Shown here in pieces: positions 7,884-14,995 of a stretch of DNA of 64,000 nt. Below the pieces are notes generated by a model. That model was given only the letters and a program-made list of their open reading frames with translations. It did no database searches and was not told where the DNA came from. Both the position numbers and the translations under genes were made by a program. Source of the DNA: UBA5734 sp964528645 (GTDB taxonomy: Bacteria > Bacillota > Clostridia > Saccharofermentanales > UBA5734); assembly GCA_964528645.1 (NCBI GenBank), contig CAZGSR010000002.1, positions 30,175 to 94,174 on the forward strand, given 5' to 3'. Numbering within the stretch: the first letter of the stretch is position 1; each line of letters starts with the position of its first letter.

Positions 7884-8608
7884 TTTTGCTTATTACCGTG
7901 AAATGTATACGAGGTGACAAGGGGATGGCGCGAAGGACTCTTTGCTTGTTTCCGTGAAAAATAGCAAATTAATGCAGCCTTACTACCAACAATGAAGACC
8001 ATCCCCGAACCGCTGGTGATGGTAGCAGATTTGGAGTCAGCCTCATTCTGAGGCGTGACACATTCGGTGGAACGGAGTGTCAAGGGTGCCAGACTCGGCG
8101 CGAGGGATGGCACCGTGGGCGGAACATTCACGATTTGGGGCCAGAGGTACGGCCAAGTCTGGCACTGTGGGCGGAATGTTCCGGATTTGGGGTCGGTCCA
8201 CATTTGAGGAAAATCTGCAATACCCTTGTGAAGCCCACAGCCGCACGCGGTTGACGCCTCGTCGAAAATGTTCCCAAGAAGTGCTCCGACATAGCGACGG
8301 AACTTTCCTTTCCTATGTCGGAGCACATAAGTGGAAGATCTTGGCTTGATCTGGAGAAGGCTACTGCCGCAGGCGTCTTCGGACCTCCCGGAGTTGTTGC
8401 CGTTTTGGTGCACCGACCCCAATTGTGGAAAATTCCATCCAAAGTGCCAGACCTACGGCCACCCCTGGCACCAAATCGTGAAATTTCCGCCCGCGGTGCC
8501 ACCCATCGCGCCACCCCTGGTGCAGATTTCGGCAATTACCGGTTTTGGACGCACCCCGCGCGACCCCCTTGTCGATTAATAAACTTTTCACGGTAATAAG
8601 CAAAGAGC
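7884..8608. repeat. Foldback intergenic repeat, copy A
   Basis: A non-coding element of about 725 bp between two divergent genes. It has inverted ends, CTTTTTGCTTATTACCGTGAAA at the left and its complement in CACGGTAATAAGCAAAGAG at the right. The left arm (about 8090-8200) and right arm (about 8405-8515) are near-matching inverted repeats. Each arm holds two modules built on TGGCAC...GGCGGAA...GATTTGGGG; the module starts are 52 bp apart (8109/8161 left, 8444/8496 right). The centre is the palindrome at 8281-8326. A second terminal motif at about 7940-7960 suggests a nested or duplicated left end. The first 234 bp from 7958 nearly match copy D. Open frames here are not credible genes. Confidence 0.85.
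8281..8326. repeat. Central palindrome of repeat copy A
   Basis: GTGCTCCGACATAG (8281-8294) and CTATGTCGGAGCAC (8313-8326) form a perfect 14-bp dyad around an 18-base asymmetric centre. The same outer decamer occurs at the centre of copies B and C. Confidence 0.9.
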
Positions 8609-8855
8609 CGCACGAAGGACGCACCCCGCGGGCCGCACTTCCGCTCACGATCCCGCCCCCGGCCTGCCGGCCGCGTCCGGTCTCGCCGCTCATCAGGAAT
8701 CGTTCTCGAAAACGTTTCCAACTTTACAATAAGAAATGGCTTATTATGGATATGTTTAGGGTGTGTTTTGGTTATAATGGTTAGGCAGAAACAGAAATAT
8801 CCCGGAAAACAGGCATTAAATGCTCAAAATAATTGCTCAAATGGGCGAATTTGGA
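8609..8855. other. Intergenic stretch after repeat A: GC-rich, then AT-rich, with a cre-like site
   Basis: No gene is supported. The first ~90 bases are GC-rich and low in complexity. CGAAAACGTTTCCA (8707-8720) resembles the catabolite-responsive element of CcpA (TGNAANCGNNNNCA), differing in the first base. A TATAAT at 8773-8778 lacks a convincing -35. The remainder is AT-rich and leads into the hydrogenase promoter. Confidence 0.4.
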
Positions 8856-8901
8856 TTGCATACAATGTCCTTTTCGCTATAATAGTTATGTTGGTAACAT
8901 A
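8856..8901 (+). promoter_or_regulatory. Hydrogenase promoter with a downstream 15-bp dyad
   Basis: TTGCAT (8856-8861), a 16-bp spacer and TATAAT (8878-8883). The perfect dyad TATGTT-GGT-AACATA (8887-8901) begins four bases after the -10 and so covers the start site. This geometry fits repression. It does not match the Rex consensus, and the regulator is unknown. Confidence 0.6.
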
Positions 8902-8902
8902 C

Positions 8903-8947
8903 GTGACAAATACCGGCCTGTTCGCATGGCAGGCAGCTGATTGTCAC
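8903..8947 (+). promoter_or_regulatory. Leader hairpin before the hydrogenase ribosome site
   Basis: GTGACAA (8903-8909) pairs perfectly with TTGTCAC (8941-8947), with an inner GCCTG/CAGGC stem (8916-8920, 8930-8934). The structure ends about eight bases before the GGTGAGGGAG ribosome site. It may tune translation or stability; no known RNA family was recognised. Confidence 0.45.
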
Positions 8948-8967
8948 ATCGCAAGGTGAGGGAGAGC

Positions 8968-11900
8968 ATGAAATCTATATCCAACCAGAAACGCATCAAG
9001 GTTATGGTCAACGGCCGTGAGATGGAGGTCTATGACAATCTGACCATCCTGCAGTCCCTGCTGCAGGAGGACATCAACATTCCACATCTCTGCTATGACA
9101 TCCGCCTGGACCGGGCCAATGGCAACTGCGGCCTTTGTGTCGTCGAACTTGGCGAAAAGGGCAAGGAACGTGATGTCAAGGCGTGCCAGACACCGATCAA
9201 GGAAGGCATGGTGATCACCACCAACAGCCCCAAGCTGGAAGGCTACCGCCGGATCCGCCTGGAGCAGTTGCTGAGCGACCACAACGCCGACTGTGTCGCC
9301 CCCTGTGTCCAGACCTGCCCGGCCAATATCGACATCCAGGGTTACCTGGCCCAGGTCAGCAATGGCAATTACGAAGCAGCTGTCCGCATCATCAAGGATA
9401 AAAACCCCTTCCCGATCGTCTGTGGCCGCGTCTGTCCGCACCCTTGCGAAGCCCAGTGCCGCCGCAGCCTGGTCGATACGCCCGTCGCCATCAACCATGT
9501 CAAGCGCTTTGCAGCTGACTGGGACATGGCCCGCGAACAAGCCTGGCTGCCCTCCAAGTCTGCCCCCACCGGAAAGAAAATCGCCGTGGTCGGTGCCGGA
9601 CCGTCCGGCCTGGCAGCTGCCTATTACAGCGCGATCAATGGCCATGAAGTCACTGTTTTCGAACGTCAGCAGTTTGCCGGCGGCATGATGCGCTATGGCA
9701 TCCCGGAATACCGACTGCCCAAAGCCACCCTGGACAAGGAAATCGACATCATGCGCTCGCTCGGAGTCAAGATCATGACCGGCAAAGCCCTCGGTACGCA
9801 CATCAGCCTTGAGGACTTGCACCATGACTTTGATGCCGTCTATCTGGCGATCGGTTCCTGGCGTGCCACCCCGATGTCGATCGAAGGTGAAAACCTCGCC
9901 GGCGTCATGCTTGGTATAAACTACCTTGAGCAGGTCACCCGTGGCCGCGAGATCAACCTGGGCGACGCTGTCATCGTCGGCGGCGGCAACACTGCCATCG
10001 ACTGCGCCCGCACCGCTCTCCGCAAAGGTGCAACATCTGTCAAGCTGGTCTATCGCCGTACCCAGGAAGAAATGCCAGCTGAATCTTATGAAGTCGAAGA
10101 AGCCTTGCACGAGGGCGTCGAAATGATCTTCCTGATGGCCCCGACCAAGATCTCCATGGGTGAAAACGGCAAAAAGCGCCTCGAATGCATCCGCATGCAG
10201 CTCGGTGAACCGGACCGTTCCGGCCGCCGTCGTCCGGTCCCGATCGAAGGCAGCGAAACCTTCATCGAAGCCGACACCATCATTGGCGCCATCGGCCAGA
10301 GCACCAACACCCAGTTCCTCTACAATGACTTGCCGGTCAAGCTCAACAAATGGGGCGATATCGAAATCAACGGCAAGACCTCGCAGACCTCTGAGGACAA
10401 TATTTTTGCGGGTGGTGACTGCGTCACCGGTCCGGCCACGGTCATCCAGGCCGTCGCTGCCGGGCGTCGCGCCGCTGATGCCATGAATAACTACCTCAAT
10501 ATCGGTTATGTCCGCGAATCCAATGTCGACTACAGCTGCAGCCGTGGTTCGATGGAAGACCTGCCGCGCTGGGAATTCGAGGAACGGCCGAAATTCCGCC
10601 GCGCCGCCATGCCCGCGATCTCGATTGAGGCGCGCAAAGACAATTTTGACGAAGTCGAGCTTGGTTTATCCGAGGACGCAGCCGTCACCGAAGCCCGCCG
10701 CTGTCTCAAGTGTGGCTGCGCGGAGCGTTATGACTGCAACCTGCGCAACGAGGCCACCAGCCATGGGATCGATTTCCGTGAACCCGTCCATGACCGTCCC
10801 TACATCCCGATCGTCGAAGACCATCCCTTCATCATCCGCGACCATAACAAATGCATTTCCTGCGGTCGCTGCATTGCTGCCTGCGCCGAAATCGAAGGCC
10901 CGGACATCCTGACCTTCTACATCAAGCAGGGCCGCCAGCTGGTCGGCACCAAGAGCGGCCTGCCTCTGGACCAGACGGACTGTGTCAGCTGCGGCCAGTG
11001 CGTCAATGCCTGCCCCTGCGGTGCCCTCGATTACAAGCGTGAACGCGACCGTGTCTTCCGGGCCATCCATAATCCGAAAAAGACCGTCGTCGCCTTTGTT
11101 GCACCAGCCGTCCGCAGTGTCATCTCCCAGCATTATGGCAAGACCTTCAACGAAGCAGCTCCGTTCACGGCCGGCATGCTCAAGTCGCTCGGTTTTGACA
11201 AGGTGTTTGACTTCACCTTCGCCGCTGACCTGACGATCGTCGAGGAAACCACCGAGTTCCTCAATCGCGTCAACAGCGGAGGCGTGATGCCCCAGTTCAC
11301 CTCGTGCTGCCCCGGTTGGGTCAACCTGGTTGAACGCCGCTACCCTGAACTGATCCCGCACTTGTCGACGGCCAAGAGCCCACAGCAAATGATGGGCGCC
11401 ACGGTCAAGAACCACTTCGGCCAGATGGCTGGTATCGACCGCAAGGATCTGTTCGTTGTCTCGGTCGTCCCTTGCCTGGCCAAGAAATACGAAGCAGCCC
11501 GGCCGGAGTTTGCCGTCGGCAAGAACCGCGACGTCGACGCCGTCCTGACCACCACCGAGCTTCTGGAAATGAAGCACCAGGCTCGCATCGATGCCTCTGA
11601 GATCGTGCCCTGCGAATTCGACGAACCCTACAAGCAGGTCACTGGCGCAGGCATCCTCTTTGGTGCTTCCGGTGGCGTGGCCGAAGCGGCCCTGCGCATG
11701 GCAGTCGAGAAACTGACCAACAAACCGCTGACCGAACACCTCGATTTCGAGACCATCCGCGGCTTTGAAGGCGTCAAGGAAGCAACGATCAATGCCGAGG
11801 GCACGAATGTCCGCGTCGCGGTCATTTCCGGCCTGCACAATGCCGAACCGATCATCCACAAGATCATCCAGGGTGTTGACGTCGGTTACGACCTGATCGA

Positions 11901-12435
11901 AGTCATGGCCTGTCCGGGTGGCTGCATTTGCGGTGCCGGCCATCCCGTTCCGGAAAAAATCGATGCCCTTGATAACCGCCAGGCGGTCCTGGTCAACATC
12001 GACAAAACCTCAACCTACCGCAAATCCCAGGAAAATCCCGATATCTTGCGCCTATATGATGAGTTCTATGGTGAACCGAATTCCGAGCTGGCTCACGAAC
12101 TGCTGCACACCCATTACCATGCCCGCCTGGGCGATGGCGTCACCAGCATGGTGAGAAACAAGGGCAACTCGGCCTTCATGACCCATGAGCTGACCGTTTG
12201 CTTCTGCGACACCTGTGCCGGCCAAGGCTCGCGTGACAAATATAACAGCCTCCTGGCCCAGATCAGCAAGGACAAGATGGACTCCTTCGTTGAAGTCAAG
12301 GCGATCCGACTCAAGGGCAATCACCCGACCGAGGACATCTTCATGACCCTCGATGGCCTGACCGTCGATGATGCCAAGCTGCAGCATGAACTGCGGAAAT
12401 TCAAAAAGGAAAAAACCATCGTTCATCAGGTATAA
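8968..12435 (+). CDS. [FeFe] hydrogenase fused to NuoG-type ferredoxin and GltD-type NAD(P)H flavoprotein
   Basis: A protein of 1155 residues with, in order: a [2Fe-2S] domain with Cys42, 54, 57 and 73; a GltD-type iron-sulfur segment (CVAPCVQTCPANIDI near 110, CGRVCPHPCEAQCRR near 152); two Rossmann sites (VVGAGPSGLAAAYY near 206, IVGGGNTAIDCAR near 336) for FAD and NAD(P)H; two [4Fe-4S] motifs (CISCGRCIAAC near 629, CVSCGQCVNAC near 672); and the H-cluster domain with FTSCCPGW (777), VVPCLAKK (833) and MACPGGCICGAG (980). After the small-subunit-like region, about 90 residues contain CFCDTC in a thioredoxin-like-ferredoxin context lacking the second cysteine pair. It most likely couples NAD(P)H and ferredoxin to H2. 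The start at 8968 follows GGTGAGGGAG. It is transcribed alone. Confidence 0.93.
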   Translation: MKSISNQKRIKVMVNGREMEVYDNLTILQSLLQEDINIPHLCYDIRLDRANGNCGLCVVELGEKGKERDVKACQTPIKEGMVITTNSPKLEGYRRIRLEQLLSDHNADCVAPCVQTCPANIDIQGYLAQVSNGNYEAAVRIIKDKNPFPIVCGRVCPHPCEAQCRRSLVDTPVAINHVKRFAADWDMAREQAWLPSKSAPTGKKIAVVGAGPSGLAAAYYSAINGHEVTVFERQQFAGGMMRYGIPEYRLPKATLDKEIDIMRSLGVKIMTGKALGTHISLEDLHHDFDAVYLAIGSWRATPMSIEGENLAGVMLGINYLEQVTRGREINLGDAVIVGGGNTAIDCARTALRKGATSVKLVYRRTQEEMPAESYEVEEALHEGVEMIFLMAPTKISMGENGKKRLECIRMQLGEPDRSGRRRPVPIEGSETFIEADTIIGAIGQSTNTQFLYNDLPVKLNKWGDIEINGKTSQTSEDNIFAGGDCVTGPATVIQAVAAGRRAADAMNNYLNIGYVRESNVDYSCSRGSMEDLPRWEFEERPKFRRAAMPAISIEARKDNFDEVELGLSEDAAVTEARRCLKCGCAERYDCNLRNEATSHGIDFREPVHDRPYIPIVEDHPFIIRDHNKCISCGRCIAACAEIEGPDILTFYIKQGRQLVGTKSGLPLDQTDCVSCGQCVNACPCGALDYKRERDRVFRAIHNPKKTVVAFVAPAVRSVISQHYGKTFNEAAPFTAGMLKSLGFDKVFDFTFAADLTIVEETTEFLNRVNSGGVMPQFTSCCPGWVNLVERRYPELIPHLSTAKSPQQMMGATVKNHFGQMAGIDRKDLFVVSVVPCLAKKYEAARPEFAVGKNRDVDAVLTTTELLEMKHQARIDASEIVPCEFDEPYKQVTGAGILFGASGGVAEAALRMAVEKLTNKPLTEHLDFETIRGFEGVKEATINAEGTNVRVAVISGLHNAEPIIHKIIQGVDVGYDLIEVMACPGGCICGAGHPVPEKIDALDNRQAVLVNIDKTSTYRKSQENPDILRLYDEFYGEPNSELAHELLHTHYHARLGDGVTSMVRNKGNSAFMTHELTVCFCDTCAGQGSRDKYNSLLAQISKDKMDSFVEVKAIRLKGNHPTEDIFMTLDGLTVDDAKLQHELRKFKKEKTIVHQV

Positions 12436-12446
12436 TGATTCCGCAC

Positions 12447-12486
12447 AGGGCGCGGTCCGCTTGGACAAGCGAATCAGCCGCGCCCT
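12447..12486 (+). terminator. GC-rich hairpin between hydrogenase and AI-2E transporter genes
   Basis: AGGGCGCGG (12447-12455) pairs with CCGCGCCCT (12478-12486); an inner CGCTTG/CAAGCG stem extends it. No T run follows. The downstream gene's GAGGGA ribosome site lies only a few bases away, so it may act as an mRNA processing or stability element rather than a terminator. Confidence 0.45.
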
Positions 12487-12498
12487 CTCGAGGGAATC

Positions 12499-13692
12499 AT
12501 GGAAAAACCAGACACCAGACGTTTCACACCCCGCACCCTGACCGTGTCCCTGACTGTTGTCGTATTGGTGTATTTTGCACTCAATCGATCTGCAGAGATC
12601 GTCACCTATCTGGAACACTTCCTCGCTGTGGCCATGCCCTTGCTTTTGGGCATGGCCATTGCGTATTTGTTGAACCTGCCAATGCGGACCATCGAGCGAT
12701 TCCTGGGCCGGCGCTGGCCAGGGCGTTGGCTGCGACCGTTCAGCCTGATCCTGACCGTGCTGGTGACCCTTTTGGTATTGGCCGCAATCCTGGCCCTGGT
12801 TGTGCCGCAGGTGGTCGCCAGCATTTCAGACCTGAGCAGTCGACTACCCAGCCTGCTGGCCCAGACACAGACCTGGATCAACCAGACCACGGCTGACCAT
12901 CCCTGGCTCAATGATCTGGCCAGCACCCTCAAACTCAGTTCAGCCGACCTGTTGGCCTGGTTCCTGGCCTTGCTGCAAGGGCAGGGGGGGAGCTGGCTCA
13001 ATTCGACCGTCAACTGGCTGGCTTCAGCTTTTGGCTGGGTCGTGTCACTCATCCTCAGCCTGATCTTCGCCATCTACCTGCTGCTGGCAAAGGAAAAATT
13101 GCAGCGCCAGAGCCGGAGGCTGCTGGATGCCCTGGCCACACCAGAGGCCAGCAGCCGGATTCGCTCGGTTCTGGCGTTATCCCACCAGACCTTTGGTGCC
13201 TTTTTCGCCGGCCAGTTCCTGGAGGCGATCATTCTGGGCGCCATTTTTCTGGTCATCCTGGCTGTGTTCCAGTTTCCCTACGCGCTGCTGATCGCTGTCC
13301 TGATCGCAGTCACAGCCCTGATCCCGATGGTGGGCGCTTATATTGCACTGGTCGTTGGCGCATTCCTCATCCTCTTGATCAATCCCTGGCAGGCACTGGC
13401 TTTTATTATCCTGTTCCTGGTCATCCAGCAGCTGGAAAACAACCTGATCTATCCACGTGTGGTCGGCAGCTCGATCGGCCTGCCTGCCCTGTGGGTCCTG
13501 GCCGCGGTCGTGATCGGCGGTGGCCTGTTTGGCGTCATGGGCATGATCCTGTTCATTCCGCTGATGTCCGTCTCCTATAGCCTGGTCCGGCAGTGGGTGA
13601 CGATCCGGGAATCGGCACGCCTGACAGCGCAAAAAAATGCCGCATCCGCCGAAGCAGGACACGGCACCAAAGATCAAGAGACCGTTCACTAG
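12499..13692 (+). CDS. AI-2E family transporter (PF01594-type permease)
   Basis: This 397-residue integral membrane protein has two N-terminal TM helices, a central amphipathic soluble section (about 120-175) and a block of TM helices from about 170 to 370. The AVTALIPMVGAYIALVVG and IQQLENNLIYPRVVGSSIGLPALWV segments are the most recognisable family sequence. Members export autoinducer-2, polyamines or Na+, or have no known substrate; none can be assigned here. The ATG has GAGGGA eight bases upstream. It follows the hydrogenase by 63 bases on the same strand and may be read through from it. Confidence 0.9.
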   Translation: MEKPDTRRFTPRTLTVSLTVVVLVYFALNRSAEIVTYLEHFLAVAMPLLLGMAIAYLLNLPMRTIERFLGRRWPGRWLRPFSLILTVLVTLLVLAAILALVVPQVVASISDLSSRLPSLLAQTQTWINQTTADHPWLNDLASTLKLSSADLLAWFLALLQGQGGSWLNSTVNWLASAFGWVVSLILSLIFAIYLLLAKEKLQRQSRRLLDALATPEASSRIRSVLALSHQTFGAFFAGQFLEAIILGAIFLVILAVFQFPYALLIAVLIAVTALIPMVGAYIALVVGAFLILLINPWQALAFIILFLVIQQLENNLIYPRVVGSSIGLPALWVLAAVVIGGGLFGVMGMILFIPLMSVSYSLVRQWVTIRESARLTAQKNAASAEAGHGTKDQETVH

Positions 13693-13747
13693 GCGCTCAG
13701 AAGACCAAGATTCCGAGGGTGCTCAAAGCACCTGTGTTCTGTAGCGC

Positions 13748-14320
13748 TTAAAATACCAAAATACCGAGGTGCTCCAGTAAAATTTTCAGGCCGATCAGGA
13801 TCAGGACACTGCCACCGGCGATTTCGGCCTTGTTTTTCAGCGCCAGACCGAAGCGGTTGCCGATCACGACACCAAAGAACGAGAGGACCAGGGTCGTCAT
13901 GCCGATGAAATTGACGGCTGGCAGGATATCGACAGCCAGGAAGGCGAAGGTGATACCGACAGCCAGGGCATCGATGCTGGTTGCAATGGCCAGGACCGTC
14001 AGTTCGCGAAGATCGAGTCTGATCTCGCAATGTGGATCATCGGCGTCCTTTTTAAAGGCCTCATGAATCATCTTGGCCCCGATCAGAGAGAGCAGGATGA
14101 AGGCCAGCCAGTGGTCGACACTGGTGATGTAAACGGAAAACTGGCGGCCTAATAGCCAGCCCAACAAGGGCATGCCGCCTTGGAAAAAGCCGAAAAAGGC
14201 AGCAATGGTCAGTCCCTGGCGATAATCCAGCCGTTTCATGCACAGCCCCTTGCACAGGGCAACGGCAAAGGCGTCCATAGACAGGCCGACTGCGATCAGG
14301 AAAAGTTCCAGCAAAGTCAT
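13748..14320 (-). CDS. mntP: MntP-family manganese efflux pump
   Basis: A 190-residue, six-TM protein made of two homologous three-helix repeats. Each repeat carries a key acidic motif: GLSMDAFAVALCKGL near residue 12 and ATSIDALAVGITFAF near 112. MntP exports Mn2+ and protects against manganese stress. The start lies three bases after the stop of the DUF336 gene, so translation is coupled. No Mn riboswitch (yybP-ykoY type) was seen upstream of the pair. A duplicated short stretch just past the stop (13689-13765) holds only remnants. Confidence 0.93.
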   Translation of the reverse strand: MTLLELFLIAVGLSMDAFAVALCKGLCMKRLDYRQGLTIAAFFGFFQGGMPLLGWLLGRQFSVYITSVDHWLAFILLSLIGAKMIHEAFKKDADDPHCEIRLDLRELTVLAIATSIDALAVGITFAFLAVDILPAVNFIGMTTLVLSFFGVVIGNRFGLALKNKAEIAGGSVLILIGLKILLEHLGILVF

Positions 14321-14323
14321 GCG

Positions 14324-14818
14324 TCAGCGCCCTGCTTTCCTGGCTTTCAAGGCGGTCAGGGCATCCACCACAATCTGGTGATCGTCGATGTGGTTGGGCA
14401 GACCAGAAATGCAGACCGATCCGATCATGCCGGTGCCAGCAAGCACGATCGGAAAACCGCCTCCACCAGCCGCATAGTCAGCTGGGTCGAGTTTGCGGTC
14501 AGTCAGTTCCTTGCCTGACCTGTCCAGCCAGTTCATGAAGCGCAGGGAAGACATGGCCATCAAGTCGACAGTATTGCGTTTGCGCTGGAGCCAGAGCTCA
14601 CTGTCCAGCAGGGAACCATCGCTGAAATGGCGGAAAACAACCAGGCCATTGATCGTGATTTCGACAGCGACAGGATCCGGATAAGATTTGGCCCGCTCAA
14701 GCATGAGAAGGCCCAGATCCAGGGCGTCGGCACGGGAAAAGGATGTGAAAACGAGTTCTTTCTCCTGCTCTGACAAGCGCTGGTATTCGGCATGAGCTTG
14801 ATCATTGACAATTTTCAT
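14324..14818 (-). CDS. DUF336/UPF0303 (GlcG/HbpS-like) protein
   Basis: A 164-residue protein beginning MKIVNDQAHAEYQRLSEQE, with the UPF0303 pattern: helical N-terminus, strand VAVEITINGLVVFRHFSDG, KRNTVDLMAMSSLRF helix and GGGFPIVLAGTGMIGSVCISGLP. Related proteins are called heme-degrading-domain or GlcG/HbpS-like, but function is not proven. A longer frame to 14872 lacks a ribosome site, while 14818 has GGAGGT eleven bases upstream. It is first of a two-gene unit with mntP. Confidence 0.8.
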   Translation of the reverse strand: MKIVNDQAHAEYQRLSEQEKELVFTSFSRADALDLGLLMLERAKSYPDPVAVEITINGLVVFRHFSDGSLLDSELWLQRKRNTVDLMAMSSLRFMNWLDRSGKELTDRKLDPADYAAGGGGFPIVLAGTGMIGSVCISGLPNHIDDHQIVVDALTALKARKAGR

Positions 14819-14995
14819 TTGTATCAGGGACCTCCATTTTGACGCAACAGTGTCTCGATTATAGCACAGCATTCTTGCCGGCCAGCAGGTAGAAGCTTAA
14901 AATCAAGAAAGACAACGGTTAGATGATTGTCCGTGATCCATCCCTCTGGGCTGGTACCTAGCCAGTCAGGCCAGAGACAGAAAGCGAGGCTGCGA

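Noticed and set aside
7763..8422. A 219-codon minus-strand open frame running through repeat A, with relatives in other copies
   Set aside because: It is part of the repeat, is low in complexity, has no ribosome site, and the copy-to-copy changes show no codon-position bias.
8128..8535. A 135-codon frame and smaller ones on both strands inside repeat A
   Set aside because: Several frames are open at once because the sequence is GC-rich and repetitive; none matches a family.
8768..8959. A 63-codon frame upstream of the hydrogenase with a hydrophobic stretch
   Set aside because: It contains the promoter, dyad and hairpin of the hydrogenase and has no ribosome site.
10666..11943. A 425-codon frame antisense to the hydrogenase
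   Set aside because: A typical shadow of a long GC-rich gene; the sense frame carries all cluster motifs.
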